NCBI GenBank assembly: GCA_016926255.1
Contig: JAFGOY010000050.1
Location: 1-54,410, forward strand
Direction: 5' to 3'
Length of the DNA stretch: 54,410 nt
Source: Anaerolineae bacterium
GTDB taxonomy: Bacteria > Chloroflexota > Anaerolineae > Aggregatilineales > UBA3940
Shown here: one piece after another, positions 34,541 to 45,207 of the stretch
Numbering within the stretch: the first letter of the stretch is position 1
Layout of the letters: every line of letters begins with the position of its first letter
Program-made: the position numbers and the translations under genes
Notes under the pieces: model-generated
Databases searched by the model: none
Seen by the model: only the letters and a program-made list of their open reading frames with translations
What the model was told of the DNA's origin: nothing

Positions 34541-35368
34541 ATGACGATGGCTTCGATCAAGATAAAGAACGCGCTCCTGGTGATACTCGAATTGGCGGCC
34601 CTGCTGCTGGCATCGGCGCAGACCGCGCTGGCAGGCCCGGTTTTGCAGGATGACGACACGCCTACCCCCACGCCGGAAGACGGCGAAAGCCGGATATTGA
34701 TCAGCAGCCCCGAATCCGGGGACTCGGTTTCCGGCTGGGTGACGATTGTCGGGACGACGCTCGACCCGGACTTTCGCAGCTACCGGCTGGAATACGCCCC
34801 CGACCCGACCCCGTCGGATGTTCCCTGGGCGGAAATTCAACCGCCCGTCGAGCAGCAGGTGCGCGAGGGGACGCTCGGCGCGTGGGACACGACATCGCTC
34901 GAAGATGGCTTCTACATCCTGCGGCTGGTGATCGAGCGCAACGACGGCGAATCGAGCGATTACGAAATCCACATCCAGGTAGCAAACGCGACCGCCACGC
35001 CGCTGCCGACCCTTCCCCCCACCCCGACCGCCACGTCGATACCGGGGACGGCGACGCCCGGCCCATCGCCGACGCCGCTGATCTGGCAGCCGCCGACGCG
35101 TACGCCCCGGCCAACCCAGACCCCCGGCGGTCCGACATCGACGCCGCAGCCATTGCTGCAGGAGGATTCACCCCTCAGCCCTGATCGACTCAGGCAGGCG
35201 GCACGGCGGGGAATCTACATCGCGTTGATCACCTTCGGCGTGCTGGCCTTCTACTCGCTGCTAAGGCTGGCGATACGCGGCGAACTGCGCGAACGCTGGT
35301 GGGACTTCAGGAGAGAATTGATCAACCCGCTGATCGATGCGCTTACCCGGAAAAAGGACGACCGCTGA
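34541..35368 (+). CDS. Membrane-anchored surface protein with Ig-like domain
   Basis: The 275-residue protein has an N-terminal signal segment (about 10-30, ending SAQTALAG), an Ig-like domain (about 48-148: ILISSPESGDSVSGWVTIVG ... DGFYILRLVI), a long Thr/Pro linker (about 150-208) and one membrane helix near 225-245 with a basic cytoplasmic tail ending KKDDR. This type I-like layout suggests an envelope protein facing outward. The SPxSGDxVSGxVxIxGT pattern resembles carbohydrate-active or sortase-like surface Ig modules. I do not recognise a named family. It precedes pth by 66 nt. Confidence 0.75.
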   Translation: MTMASIKIKNALLVILELAALLLASAQTALAGPVLQDDDTPTPTPEDGESRILISSPESGDSVSGWVTIVGTTLDPDFRSYRLEYAPDPTPSDVPWAEIQPPVEQQVREGTLGAWDTTSLEDGFYILRLVIERNDGESSDYEIHIQVANATATPLPTLPPTPTATSIPGTATPGPSPTPLIWQPPTRTPRPTQTPGGPTSTPQPLLQEDSPLSPDRLRQAARRGIYIALITFGVLAFYSLLRLAIRGELRERWWDFRRELINPLIDALTRKKDDR

Positions 35369-35434
35369 TCGAAAAGGATGCTGCCAGCAAATATGATGAT
35401 GAAGTTATTAAACACGATCCGGTTCAGGCTGACT

Positions 35435-36016
35435 ATGAGTGACAAAACCCTCATCGCCGGGTTGGGTAACCCGGGACGGGAATACAAAGACAACCGGCAC
35501 AATGTCGGCTTTCAGATCGTCGATCACCTGGCCGGACGTCACGGCCTGAATTTCAGCCGGTTGCAAAACGGCGCGTTCGTCACGACGGGGGTGATCGCCG
35601 GGTGCCCGGTCGTGCTGGCGAAGCCCCAGCAATATATGAACAAAAGCGGGCAGCCGGTTGCGGCGCTCCAGCGTTTCTACCGCATCCCGCTCGAAAACAT
35701 CCTGATCGTCTACGACGATCTCGATATCCCGGTGGGCAGTCTGCGGCTGCGGCCCGGCGGGGGTGCCGGTGGGCACAGGGGAATGACCAGCCTGATCCAG
35801 CACCTGGGCAGCGAAGATTTCCCGCGCCTGCGGGTTGGAATCGACCGGCCACCGGGGAAAATGGACCCTGCCGCGTATGTGCTGCAAGATTTCAGCGCCG
35901 AACAGCAGCCTGCAATCGAATCGGCTTATGATCGCGCCGTCGAAGCGATTGAGACATGGTTGAAGGATGGAATCGAACTGGCGATGAGCCGTTTCAACGG
36001 CCCTTCACCGATCTAA
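35435..36016 (+). CDS. pth: Peptidyl-tRNA hydrolase
   Basis: The 193-residue enzyme frees tRNA from prematurely released peptidyl-tRNA. The start IAGLGNPGREY, the catalytic His22 in NRHNVGF, MNKSGQPV, the Asp of YDDLDIPVG and the GGGAGGHRGM loop are all present. I set the start at 35435 because upstream codons (from 35378) lie outside the family and this length is standard. A weak AGG precedes it. It is followed by mfd 39 nt on. Confidence 0.95.
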   Translation: MSDKTLIAGLGNPGREYKDNRHNVGFQIVDHLAGRHGLNFSRLQNGAFVTTGVIAGCPVVLAKPQQYMNKSGQPVAALQRFYRIPLENILIVYDDLDIPVGSLRLRPGGGAGGHRGMTSLIQHLGSEDFPRLRVGIDRPPGKMDPAAYVLQDFSAEQQPAIESAYDRAVEAIETWLKDGIELAMSRFNGPSPI

Positions 36017-36055
36017 CGACCTTGTGAACAGGGTTTTGCCCTACTGGAATATCTG

Positions 36056-39000
36056 ATGATTCTATCTGGTTTACTGGATATTCTGCGCGAGCAGCCGCCT
36101 TACCAATCACTGTTAAACGATCTCGACAGTCGAGAAAACAATCACACGGCATTGGGGCTGATCCGCGCAGCACGCCCTTACCTGATCGCCGCGCTCGCCT
36201 CCGATACAGAGCAGCCGGTCATCGTTATCACCGCACGGCCCGACCGGGCCTACAACCTGGCCGAACAACTTCTGGCGTGGCAGCCTGAACTGGACGTTCT
36301 CACCTTTCCTGAACCCAACGCGCTGCCCTATGAATACGCACCCTGGGGGCCGCGAACGATCCGGGCGAGGGTACAGGTATTGGCCCGGCTGGCTGACGCA
36401 TCCCTCTCCGGCGATATCGAAAACACGGTGGTCGTCACCTCTGCACGTGGGCTGCTTCAACGCACACTGCCGCCCACTGTCCTGATCGACAACTCGATGA
36501 CAGTTGAAATCAGGCAGATCATTCCACGCAGCCAGCCGGAATTGTTCCTGCGACAGTTGGTGCGGCTCGGCTACGAACCGGTAACGGTCGTCACCGAAGC
36601 AGGGACTTTTTCACGGCGCGGGGGGATCATCGACGTGTACCCGGTCAGCGCGGAACACCCATCACGCATCGAACTATGGGGCGACGAAGTCGAATCGCTG
36701 CGTGTTTTCGAACCCACCACGCAGCGCAGCCTCGAATCGCAGGACCGGGTGATCATTACCCCGGCCCGCGAGGGGCTGCCGCTTTTTGGGCCTGATGCTG
36801 CTGCCCGGTTATCCGGCTGGCAGATCGAATCGGTGACCCCGGCAGATGAAGCCCTGCACCCGCTGAACGATTTCGGGAAGCTGGAAGAGGGCAGTTCAAC
36901 CGATACGCTCGAATTCTACCTGCCCTGGATGGTCGATGATCCGGTCAGCCTGCTGGGATATCTACCAGAGAATGCCCTCGTCCTGATCGACGATCTGGGC
37001 GACCTGGCCGATACCGCCGCCGACCTCGAAGAGCAGGCCCTTGACCTGCGCAAGACACAGATCGAGGCCGGTTTCATCCCGCCGAATATGCCACTGCCCT
37101 ACATCACCTGGGGACAGATCGAGGATGAACTGGCAAACAGCAGCGCGGTCGATTTGAGCGGCTCACAGATCGACGACTCGTCACCCGAACTCGGCGATCT
37201 GTTTACGCCGGGGCCGCGCTACGCGGGGGAACTCAAACGCTTCCTCGACGACCTGCGTGACCTGACCCGCGCCAGACGCGACCGGGTTCTGGTCGTCTCC
37301 CGGCAGGCGGAAAGGCTGGCCGGACTCTGGTTCGAACAAACCAGAAGCCGCCTGGACACGGTCAACGACCTGCATGACGAACCCGAAGCAGGACTGCCGG
37401 TCTTCGTTCAGGGATCGCTGGCCGAAGGCTGGCAGCTTACCAACGGCACCCTGAAAACACTGCTGTTTACCGATGCGGAGATATTCGGGTGGAAGCGGCC
37501 TGAGCCGCGCCGACGTCGGCAACCGCGCGCCGCCGCGCCGGAGGACTTCTTCGCCGATCTCACTCCCGGTGACGTCGTCGTCCACTCCGAGTATGGGATC
37601 GGGCGATTCCGGGGTCTCGAGAAACGGTCGCTGGCAGGCAGCGAACGCGAATTCCTGATCATCGCCTACCAGGGCGGCGACATCCTCTATGTGCCAATCG
37701 ACCAGGCCGATCGGCTCAGCCGGTATGTCGGTGGGGACGATTCAATCCCGGCACTCTCGAAGCTGGGAAGCGCCGAATGGACTCGCATCCGCCAGCGAAC
37801 GCGAGAAGCGGTCGAGATCGTGGCAAAAGACCTGCTCAACCTCTATGCCACGCGCGAGACGGTCACCGGGCACGCCTTCAGCCCGGATACGCCCTGGCAG
37901 CATGAGCTGGAAGCCTCCTTCCCCTATGTCGAAACCGATGACCAGCGCTACGCGCTGAACGAGGTCAAGGCCGACATGGAAAAGCCGCGCCCGATGGACC
38001 GGCTGATCTGCGGGGACGTGGGCTATGGCAAGACTGAGGTCGCACTGCGGGCAGCGTTCAAAGCGGTGATGGACGGTAGACAGGTCGCAATGCTGGTGCC
38101 AACAACGATCCTCGCCCAGCAGCATTTCGATACATTCAACCGGAGGCTCGCCGCTTTCCCGGTCAAGGTCGAGATGCTGTCCCGGTTCCGCACGCAGGCC
38201 GAACAGGAAGCGATCATCGACGATTTAACGTCCGGGCAGGTCGATATCGTGATCGGCACGCACCGGCTCCTCAGCGGTGATGTCGAGTTTAAGAACCTCG
38301 GCCTGCTGATCATCGACGAGGAACAGAGATTCGGCGTCACGCATAAAGAACAGTTCAAGCAGATGCGCACCGAAGTCGACGTATTGACGCTCACCGCAAC
38401 CCCCATCCCGCGAACGCTGTGGATGAGCCTGACCGGTGTGCGCGACATCAGCCTGATCAATACCGCGCCGCAGGAACGCCTCCCGGTTCGTACCCATGTC
38501 GGCAAGCGGGATGACAATCAAATCCGGCAGGCCATCCTGCGCGAACTCGACCGGGGTGGACAGGTCTTCTACGTCCACAACCGGGTTCATACGATCTATA
38601 CCGAGGAAGCGAAGCTGAAGCAGATCGTCCCCGAAGCCGAATTCGCTGTCGCGCACGGCCAGATGAACGAGAATGAACTCGAAAGGGTGATGAACCGGTT
38701 CGCGTCCGGGGAAATCGACGTGTTGATCTCGACGAGCATCATCGAGGCCGGGTTGGACTTCCCGAACGCCAACACGTTGATCGTCGACCGTGCTGACTGG
38801 TTCGGCCTGTCGCAGCTTTACCAGCTTCGTGGTCGTGTTGGACGAAGTGCGAACCGAGCCTATGCCTACTTCTTCCACCCATCCACCAGCCGACTGACGC
38901 CCGAAGCACGGGCACGGTTGGAGACGATCAGCGAGCATACCGATCTCGGCTCCGGGATGAACATCGCCATGCGCGACCTGGAAATTCGAGGGACGGGGGA

Positions 39001-39592
39001 CATCCTCGGTATCAGGCAGAGCGGCCATATTTCGGCGATAGGGTTCCACCTGTATACCCGGATGCTCTCGCAGGCCGTTCGGCGGCTCCGCAAACAACAT
39101 GACGGCAAACTGCTGGAGCCGGACGAGCAGGACTTACCACGTGAAGTGGTCACCATCGACCTGCCGATCCCGACCTACATCCCGACCGATTATGTCCCTG
39201 ACACCTCGTTGAGAATCCAGCTTTACCGCCGGATGGCAGCCCTGCGAACCGACGAGACAATCGCCGACCTGGGCAGCGAACTGAACGATCGCTTTGGGCC
39301 GCTGCCGCCGCCGGTCGAGAACCTGCTCAACCAGCTCCGGGTAAAGAACCTCGCGCTACGGGCGAATATCGAGGGGGTATTCAGCGAAGGAGAACAGATC
39401 AGCATCCGCACAGGTGGGCTGGCGACTATCGACCGGCGCGCACTTCAAGCTAGATTGGGGCACGAGGTGCGGGTCAGCCGGACGGCAATCTGGCTCCCTG
39501 CGCATGACAGCAGATGGTTCGATGCACTGATCGACATCCTTCGCTACCTTGAGAAAAACCCGATTAGCATCGACCAGCCGGAGACTGTTTGA
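36056..39592 (+). CDS. mfd: Transcription-repair coupling factor
   Basis: The 1178-residue translocase removes stalled RNA polymerase at lesions and recruits UvrA. Visible parts in order: UvrB-homology region (about 1-350), the polymerase-interacting domain near 510-580 ([20 protein letters not shown]), helicase motifs with Walker [10 protein letters not shown] near 655, [10 protein letters not shown] near 755, [11 protein letters not shown], the [10 protein letters not shown] and [11 protein letters not shown] motifs of the second lobe, and a C-terminal regulatory domain. Length and motif order are complete. It shares direction with pth and may be co-transcribed. Confidence 0.97.
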   Translation: MILSGLLDILREQPPYQSLLNDLDSRENNHTALGLIRAARPYLIAALASDTEQPVIVITARPDRAYNLAEQLLAWQPELDVLTFPEPNALPYEYAPWGPRTIRARVQVLARLADASLSGDIENTVVVTSARGLLQRTLPPTVLIDNSMTVEIRQIIPRSQPELFLRQLVRLGYEPVTVVTEAGTFSRRGGIIDVYPVSAEHPSRIELWGDEVESLRVFEPTTQRSLESQDRVIITPAREGLPLFGPDAAARLSGWQIESVTPADEALHPLNDFGKLEEGSSTDTLEFYLPWMVDDPVSLLGYLPENALVLIDDLGDLADTAADLEEQALDLRKTQIEAGFIPPNMPLPYITWGQIEDELANSSAVDLSGSQIDDSSPELGDLFTPGPRYAGELKRFLDDLRDLTRARRDRVLVVSRQAERLAGLWFEQTRSRLDTVNDLHDEPEAGLPVFVQGSLAEGWQLTNGTLKTLLFTDAEIFGWKRPEPRRRRQPRAAAPEDFFADLTPGDVVVHSEYGIGRFRGLEKRSLAGSEREFLIIAYQGGDILYVPIDQADRLSRYVGGDDSIPALSKLGSAEWTRIRQRTREAVEIVAKDLLNLYATRETVTGHAFSPDTPWQHELEASFPYVETDDQRYALNEVKADMEKPRPMDRLICGDVGYGKTEVALRAAFKAVMDGRQVAMLVPTTILAQQHFDTFNRRLAAFPVKVEMLSRFRTQAEQEAIIDDLTSGQVDIVIGTHRLLSGDVEFKNLGLLIIDEEQRFGVTHKEQFKQMRTEVDVLTLTATPIPRTLWMSLTGVRDISLINTAPQERLPVRTHVGKRDDNQIRQAILRELDRGGQVFYVHNRVHTIYTEEAKLKQIVPEAEFAVAHGQMNENELERVMNRFASGEIDVLISTSIIEAGLDFPNANTLIVDRADWFGLSQLYQLRGRVGRSANRAYAYFFHPSTSRLTPEARARLETISEHTDLGSGMNIAMRDLEIRGTGDILGIRQSGHISAIGFHLYTRMLSQAVRRLRKQHDGKLLEPDEQDLPREVVTIDLPIPTYIPTDYVPDTSLRIQLYRRMAALRTDETIADLGSELNDRFGPLPPPVENLLNQLRVKNLALRANIEGVFSEGEQISIRTGGLATIDRRALQARLGHEVRVSRTAIWLPAHDSRWFDALIDILRYLEKNPISIDQPETV

Positions 39593-39761
39593 CGGCATTT
39601 CCTCAGCTCCGTGCGTGCCTGTCGACATATTAAACCCCGGCAAAAACAGGATTCTTCAACAAACGGGTCGATTGCGAGAGCGGCGGCCACTTGGTAAAAT
39701 GGCACGGGTGTGCTGGTATGGATGAGTGCGAAAACCCGCCATACCACGCATGGAGGTTATC

Positions 39762-40265
39762 GTGAATGATCCAGTATTGGTCTTGAACGCCAACTTCGAG
39801 CCATTAAACATCTGCACCACACGCAGGGCCGTCGGATTAATGATGACAGGCAAAGCTGAGATGCTGGTTAATGGACGAGGCGTTATCAGGAGCGCCTCGT
39901 CTGTTTTTCCGCGCCCGTCGATTGTGCGGCTGTCGTACATGGTTAACCGCCCACGCCCCCGGGTCAAGCTCACCAAACGCGAGATTTTCCGCCGGGACAA
40001 TTTTACCTGCCAGTACTGTGGAAAGAGAACAGGCAACCTGACTATCGACCATGTACTGCCGCGTCATAGAGGCGGACAGCATTCATGGACAAACCTGGTA
40101 GCGGCCTGCCCTGCCTGCAACCGGCGGAAAGGTGGCCGCACGCCGATGGAAGCACAGATGCCTCTACGCAGGCCACCGAAAGAGCCAACCGCATCAGCGG
40201 AGTATCTGTACGGGCACCTCGTTAAGACCCATATCGAATGGGATGATTACATCAACGGTTGGTAG
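39762..40265 (+). CDS. HNH endonuclease
   Basis: The 167-residue protein carries an HNH nuclease module: CQYCGKR (zinc knuckle), LTIDHVLPRHRGG with the catalytic His, TNLVAACPACNRRKGG completing the zinc site and the N/H signature. The N-terminal 75 residues (VLVLNANFEPLNICTTRRAVGLM) are typical of a widely conserved solitary HNH family whose role is unknown. I chose the GTG at 39762, as GGAGG lies 6 nt upstream; frames from 39726 and 39750 are alternatives. No methylase or toxin partner is adjacent. A bidirectional terminator follows. Confidence 0.88.
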   Translation: MNDPVLVLNANFEPLNICTTRRAVGLMMTGKAEMLVNGRGVIRSASSVFPRPSIVRLSYMVNRPRPRVKLTKREIFRRDNFTCQYCGKRTGNLTIDHVLPRHRGGQHSWTNLVAACPACNRRKGGRTPMEAQMPLRRPPKEPTASAEYLYGHLVKTHIEWDDYINGW

Positions 40266-40282
40266 AGATCACTAAACAAGAA

Positions 40283-40313
40283 GGGGTTGGCAGTCCGGCT
40301 GCCAGCCCCTTTT
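40283..40313. terminator. Bidirectional terminator between the HNH gene and hpf
   Basis: GGGGTTGGCAG pairs with CTGCCAGCCCC (one G-T pair) with a 5-nt loop. On the plus strand TTTT follows; on the minus strand TTCTTGTTT follows. It ends two convergent transcripts. Confidence 0.85.
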
Positions 40314-40334
40314 CAGTATCGCAAACTTCTAACG

Positions 40335-40889
40335 CTACTCGACATCTGGTTCCAGAATGCCGTAGTCTCCATCGTGGCGGCGATAGATGACATTTACCCC
40401 ATTGGTCATCGCGTTGACGAACACATAGAAATCGTGGCCCAACAGTTCCATCTGTTCGACGGCTTCTTCCTCGTGCATCGGAACAATCGAGAAATGCTTT
40501 CGGCGCACCACGCCCCCGGTGTCGATTTCCTGTTCTTCCAACTCAATTGCCGTTTCATACCCGGCGAAACTGTCCTGTGCACTGCTGCGACGTTTATGTT
40601 TCCCTTTGTAGCGCTCAATCTGGCGGTACATTTTATCAACGACGGCATCAACTGCCGCAAAGAGATCGACGGTGCGTTCTTCTGCCCGCAGAATAGTCCC
40701 TCTATCGTTTCGAAGAGTAATCTGGGCAACCTGCCGATCTCCAGTTCGGCTCGACTTCTCCTCGGCCAGGTCAACATGGACTTCAACTATATTCGGCATA
40801 TACCGGTCGAGCCGCTCGACCTTTCTTTCAACATATGATTGGAGACGGGGTGTAATATCAACATTCCGCCCGTGGATAATGATATCCAT
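40335..40889 (-). CDS. hpf: Long-form ribosome hibernation-promoting factor
   Basis: The 184-residue protein inactivates ribosomes in stationary phase. Residues 1-100 are the ribosome-binding YfiA-type domain (MDIIIHGRNVDITPRL start, then VEVHVDLAEEK). After a linker, residues 125-184 are the dimerisation domain of the long form (VVRRKHFSIVPM, EEEAVEQMELLGHDFYVF), so it should make 100S ribosome pairs by itself. AAAGGAG lies 6 nt before the ATG. It follows comF by 93 nt and may be partly transcribed from the Tad-comF operon. Confidence 0.95.
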   Translation of the reverse strand: MDIIIHGRNVDITPRLQSYVERKVERLDRYMPNIVEVHVDLAEEKSSRTGDRQVAQITLRNDRGTILRAEERTVDLFAAVDAVVDKMYRQIERYKGKHKRRSSAQDSFAGYETAIELEEQEIDTGGVVRRKHFSIVPMHEEEAVEQMELLGHDFYVFVNAMTNGVNVIYRRHDGDYGILEPDVE

Positions 40890-40982
40890 GTTTTGCTCCT
40901 TTTAGTCAAACCTTCTTGATTTACCGTTAAGTGAAACAGGTTGCATGAACTCAAAGTGATTCAAATAATCATCAGACGATCA

Positions 40983-41714
40983 TCAGATCGTACGGGCAAG
41001 TGTAATCCCGATCACTGCTTCTGCACCGGCGGTTAATAGAATTCGGGCAATGGCATCCAGGGTTGCCCCGGTCGTACAGACATCATCTATCAACAGGATA
41101 GTATGATCGGTGACTTCATGTGAATCGGCGTAAAATGCGCCCTTTACATTCTCGACACGATCCGTGTACTTCAAACCAACCTGAGTTTTCGTATTGACAG
41201 TGCGCCGGAGCGCGTGAGATGATAGTAAAGGAATACCCCATCGCTTCGATAGTTCTACCGCCAGTAAAGCGGCGTGATTATACCCTCGCTGTGTCTGTCG
41301 ATCTACATGCATTGGGACGGCGGCAATCAGGGCATTCTCGGCGGCTGGTAATGGAACCTGCTCTGCAAGCGAAAGGGCCAGCGGTTTGCTCAGGGATTTC
41401 CGCCGCCGGTACTTAAGCGCCTGAACAGCCTGTTGAACAGCGCCTTCATAACAGTAGGCGCTGTATACCCTGAAAAACGCTGGTCGATTCTGTCGGCACC
41501 GGTCACATAATCCCGGAGTCGATACCGGTTCGCTGCAAACCTCGCAGACCGGTTCCGGAACCGGCATGAAGGTTTGCAGACAGGTGGAACAGATATCCGC
41601 CCCAGGCTGCTTACAGACAATACATCGGGGCGGAAAGAGCAGGTCCAACACCGGAGTCATCCAGTGCTGCGCCTGCTCTTTCATCGAACGGCCAGGTGCT
41701 TTTTCCGAAGGCAT
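40983..41714 (-). CDS. comF: ComF-family phosphoribosyltransferase-like protein
   Basis: The 243-residue protein has the ComF layout: an N-terminal zinc-ribbon-like region (PPRCIVCKQPGADICSTC, CEVCSEPV, CDRCR; eight Cys in four CxxC pairs) and a type I phosphoribosyltransferase domain with the PRPP loop LLIDDVCTTGATLDA near 212. ComF proteins are needed for DNA uptake during natural transformation, but the biochemical role is unclear. It lies 54 nt downstream of tadC, so the pilus and this competence-type protein share an operon direction. GGGGGCG precedes the ATG. Confidence 0.92.
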   Translation of the reverse strand: MPSEKAPGRSMKEQAQHWMTPVLDLLFPPRCIVCKQPGADICSTCLQTFMPVPEPVCEVCSEPVSTPGLCDRCRQNRPAFFRVYSAYCYEGAVQQAVQALKYRRRKSLSKPLALSLAEQVPLPAAENALIAAVPMHVDRQTQRGYNHAALLAVELSKRWGIPLLSSHALRRTVNTKTQVGLKYTDRVENVKGAFYADSHEVTDHTILLIDDVCTTGATLDAIARILLTAGAEAVIGITLARTI

Positions 41715-41768
41715 TGTATTCGCCCCCTTACCGATGCACCGTAATATCTATCGACTTGCGGGGATTGG

Positions 41769-42722
41769 CTAAAAGCCCAAGCCACCTCCCTCAAGGAACA
41801 TCTTGGCAATCTGAACCATTGCCGGGCCAAGCAGCACGATATAGATCGCCGGGAAGATGAAAATCGCCAGCGGGATCATCATCTTGACGGGAGCAGCCTG
41901 TGCTTTCTGCTCCGCGCGCTGCCGCCGTTTCATACGCATCTGGTCAGCCTGGATGTTGAGGATTTTGGAGATGCTCACACCGAGTTGGTCAGCCTGGATG
42001 ATCGCACCGATGAAAGTGGTGACGTCCGAGACGCCCATACTTTCGTCCATCGCGCGGAGCGCCTGGCGACGTGTCTTACCCAGTTGAATCTCCTGGATCA
42101 CCCGGCCAAACGACAGGGCCAGTTCGTTATCCCATTTCTCATACACTTTGCCCATTGCCTGGTCGAACCCCAGCCCGGCATTTACACAAATCGACATCAG
42201 GTCGAGCGCGTCGGGAAGGGCTTTGAGAATCTCATCCTGGCGACGGCTGATTTTACTGCCCAACCACATCTGGGGCAGGAAAAAGCCCAGAGCCGCCCCA
42301 CCTACCCCGCCCAGAATGATGTACAGCGTTTTCTGTTTTGTCACGACGAACAAGATTAGCAGCACAATACCCAGGACAGCCATCGCCACGAAGCGCATGA
42401 CCCAGAAAACCGGCGGCGTGATATTGCTCGGATTACCGGCCAGTACAAGCTGGCGCTGGGTTTTCTCCAGTGTTTCCTGCGGCGTAAACTGGGTGGTAAA
42501 ACTTGCCATAGCGGTGGCAATTGGGATCAGCACACGCTCACTGAATGGCACGGACATCTCGATGTCTTCGAGATTCTTCGTCAGTTCGTCGGTTCCACCA
42601 TACTCAGCAAGACGCTCTTTAAGGGGGTCAACTTCTTCCCTGTTACGAAAACCTACAATCAACAAGGCGAAGATGACAATAACGATGACCACACCACCCA
42701 CGATCAGAATAGTGGTATTCAT
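41769..42722 (-). CDS. tadC: Tad pilus inner-membrane platform protein TadC
   Basis: The 317-residue protein is a type II secretion F-domain protein. It has an N-terminal membrane segment, another pair near 115-150, the cytoplasmic F domain with ALPDALDLMSICVNAGLGFDQAM near 165-190 (in outline), RRQALRAMDESMGVSDVTTF near 215, and a C-terminal membrane helix. With TadB it forms the platform on which the CpaF ATPase works to assemble Flp pili. It is 33 nt behind tadB. Confidence 0.92.
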   Translation of the reverse strand: MNTTILIVGGVVIVIVIFALLIVGFRNREEVDPLKERLAEYGGTDELTKNLEDIEMSVPFSERVLIPIATAMASFTTQFTPQETLEKTQRQLVLAGNPSNITPPVFWVMRFVAMAVLGIVLLILFVVTKQKTLYIILGGVGGAALGFFLPQMWLGSKISRRQDEILKALPDALDLMSICVNAGLGFDQAMGKVYEKWDNELALSFGRVIQEIQLGKTRRQALRAMDESMGVSDVTTFIGAIIQADQLGVSISKILNIQADQMRMKRRQRAEQKAQAAPVKMMIPLAIFIFPAIYIVLLGPAMVQIAKMFLEGGGLGF

Positions 42723-42755
42723 CCTGGAAGCCCTTTCTTAACCAAACCGGATACG

Positions 42756-43703
42756 CTAAACCTCGATATCGACAATACGATTGATCACCGCAATGCCGAT
42801 TGACATCGAGATCAGACCGGCAGCAATCATCGGCCAACCGCAGGGGATTCCAATGACCGGAATGGACGCCCCTATCGGGGGGCCATAGAAAAGCTGCCCC
42901 ATGTACGCGGGATTAACAAGCAGCAGAAACAGCGACAGAAGAATCGGCAGCAAGCCGATCACCATACCGGTGGTGCGCCCGGACGTCGTCAAAGTTCGGA
43001 TTTCACCCTTGATGCGCACACGCTCGCGGATGGTCACACTGATGGTTTCCAGAATCTCGGCCAGGTTGCCACCAACCTCGCGCTGAATGTTGACCGCCGT
43101 GAAAACCAGGTCGAGGTCTTCACTCTCGATCCTCGAAAGCATATTGTTGAGCGCCACTTCCATCGGGATGCCGATGGAAATCTCGGCGACGACGCGTTTA
43201 AACTCGACATTCGCCGGGGGCGGCGCTTCTTTGGCGACCGCCTCCATCGCCTGCGGAACGCTGTAACCAGCCCGGAGGGAGTTGACCCACAGGTTCAGAA
43301 TGTCGGCAAGCTGGTCGTTGAACTGTTTGAGGCGCCGGTTCTGCCTGATGGTGACATACACACGGGGGACAAACAGCCCGCCGACGAATCCCACACCCGC
43401 AGCAAATGGCCCGCGCAGCACAAATCCCACAAACCCAATCAGGGCACCTACAACAACATGCATGGCCAGGTACTCGCTGACGGTCAGCTTCAGATCTGCC
43501 TTACGAAGCTGGGAGCGCATCGATCCGGCGACTCCACGTCGGTCGAGCATGTTGTCCAATCGCTGGGACATCTGCTCACGCACGGATGCCGTATCGATAA
43601 CCTGTTTGGTCTGCTGTTCAGCAGCCGGTTTCCAGTCGCTGTCGATAAACGTATCAAGTTCTTCCAAACGTTCAGTAGTTTTATCGCGACCGAATAAACC
43701 CAT
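42756..43703 (-). CDS. tadB: Tad pilus inner-membrane platform protein TadB
   Basis: The 315-residue protein is the second F-domain platform component. It has a cytoplasmic N-terminus (about 75 residues), paired membrane segments near 78-110, the F domain with LADILNLWVNSLRAGYSVPQAMEAV near 140-165 (outline), IPMEVALNNMLSRIESEDLDLV, and two C-terminal membrane helices. It lies between cpaF and tadC in the standard order. GAGGAGAACGCG precedes the ATG. Confidence 0.92.
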   Translation of the reverse strand: MGLFGRDKTTERLEELDTFIDSDWKPAAEQQTKQVIDTASVREQMSQRLDNMLDRRGVAGSMRSQLRKADLKLTVSEYLAMHVVVGALIGFVGFVLRGPFAAGVGFVGGLFVPRVYVTIRQNRRLKQFNDQLADILNLWVNSLRAGYSVPQAMEAVAKEAPPPANVEFKRVVAEISIGIPMEVALNNMLSRIESEDLDLVFTAVNIQREVGGNLAEILETISVTIRERVRIKGEIRTLTTSGRTTGMVIGLLPILLSLFLLLVNPAYMGQLFYGPPIGASIPVIGIPCGWPMIAAGLISMSIGIAVINRIVDIEV

Positions 43704-43768
43704 CGCGTTCTCCTCTGTTCCCCGATTGATAGCACTATACCGTCAGTCGGAGAATACACTTACTAACA

Positions 43769-45163
43769 CTATCGACGTGCGCCAATGCCAAACACCGACG
43801 GGGGCAGTTGAATGCCAGCATCAATGATCCGGTCCATGTTCTTTGGCCGGAGGCCGGTCGGCTTGATCCGCCCGACGATCCGGTCGCCATCCATCCCGGT
43901 CTGTTCGAAGGTGAAAATATCCGACATGGTCACCACGTCACCTTCCATGCCCTGCACTTCGGTAACGCGGGTGATCTTTCGCGAACCATCGCGCATACGG
44001 TCCTGGTGGCAGATCAGGTGAACGGCGGAAGCGATCTGCTCGCGGATGGCACGTACCGGTAAGTCCATACCGGCCATCAGACACATCGTTTCGAGACGAG
44101 AGATCGTGTCACGCGGGCTGTTGGAGTGGGCGGTGCCCATCGACCCGTCATGGCCGGTGTTCATCGCCTGGATGAGGTCGAGCGCTTCCCCACCACGCAC
44201 CTCCCCAACGACGATCCGGTCGGGGCGCATACGGAGGGAGTTGATCACCAGGTCACGGATGGTAATCTCACCGCGTCCTTCGATGTTGGGCGGGCGGCTC
44301 TCAAGACGTACCACGTGATCCTGCCGGAGTTGAAGCTCGGCAGCGTTCTCAATCGTGACGATGCGCTCATCGGCGGGAATGAAGCCGGAAAGGATGTTGA
44401 GCAGAGTCGTTTTCCCGGAACCGGTGCCGCCGGAAATGATGATGTTGAACCCGGAGATCACGGTTGCCCGCATGAACTCCATCTGTTCGACAGTGGTGGT
44501 TCCGAAGTTGATGATGTCCTGAACCGTCAGAGGCACCTTGGAGAACTTACGGATGGTCAGTGCCGAACCGTCAATGGCAATCGGCGGGATGACGGCGTTC
44601 ACACGCGAACCATCAGGAAGACGCGCGTCAACCAGCGGAGAGCTTTCATCGATACGGCGGCCAAGCGGTGCGACGATGCGGTCAATGATGCGCCGCAGGT
44701 GCTCTTCACTCTCGAAGTGTACCGGCGCGGCCTCGATCTTGCCCTTGCGCTCGATGTAGACCTTATCATGGCCGACGGTCATGATTTCAGTAATCTCAGC
44801 GTCAGCCAGAAGAGTTTCCAACGGGCCGTATCCGAGCAACTCGGCCACAATCTGCTCATGGAGCCGACGCCTTTCATGGCGAGCAAGGACGATGTTCTCC
44901 TGCATCAAAATCTGATTGAACAGCTCGTCAATACGAGCGCGCAATTCCTCAGACTTGGTCAGGTCGAAGGTTTCACCTGGGCCAAGGTCTTCAAGCAGCC
45001 GCCGCTGAACCAGGTCTTTTACGTCAACACCGCTGACCTGGCCGACTACACCGGCCATCGCCTCACGGCGCTGCCGTACCTGTGCTGCTCCGGGCTGACC
45101 GGGCTGGCCGGGCTCGTCGCCACCGGGTGTTTGTCCACGCTCAATCCTCTTTAGTAATGACAC
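43769..45163 (-). CDS. cpaF: Tad pilus assembly ATPase CpaF/TadA
   Basis: The 464-residue secretion ATPase powers Flp pilus assembly. It has a Gly/Pro/Gln-rich N-terminus (10-40), an N-domain with ELLGYGPLETLLAD, Walker A GGTGSGKTTLL at 245-255, the Asp box EN-A-ELQLRQDHVVRLE, Walker B-like VVGEVRGGEALDLIQAMNTGHDGS and the His box. All hexameric ATPase motifs look intact. AGGAGTGTGG precedes the ATG at 45163. It follows the receiver-CpaE gene by 44 nt. Confidence 0.95.
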   Translation of the reverse strand: MSLLKRIERGQTPGGDEPGQPGQPGAAQVRQRREAMAGVVGQVSGVDVKDLVQRRLLEDLGPGETFDLTKSEELRARIDELFNQILMQENIVLARHERRRLHEQIVAELLGYGPLETLLADAEITEIMTVGHDKVYIERKGKIEAAPVHFESEEHLRRIIDRIVAPLGRRIDESSPLVDARLPDGSRVNAVIPPIAIDGSALTIRKFSKVPLTVQDIINFGTTTVEQMEFMRATVISGFNIIISGGTGSGKTTLLNILSGFIPADERIVTIENAAELQLRQDHVVRLESRPPNIEGRGEITIRDLVINSLRMRPDRIVVGEVRGGEALDLIQAMNTGHDGSMGTAHSNSPRDTISRLETMCLMAGMDLPVRAIREQIASAVHLICHQDRMRDGSRKITRVTEVQGMEGDVVTMSDIFTFEQTGMDGDRIVGRIKPTGLRPKNMDRIIDAGIQLPPSVFGIGARR

Positions 45164-45207
45164 GTTACCACACTCCTCTCATTCCGCAGCTTGATTAGCC
45201 TGTTATG

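Noticed and set aside
39762-40265. HNH gene as part of a mobile intron, toxin or phage module
   Set aside because: No intron boundaries, immunity partner or phage genes flank it; it sits between mfd and hpf with normal composition.
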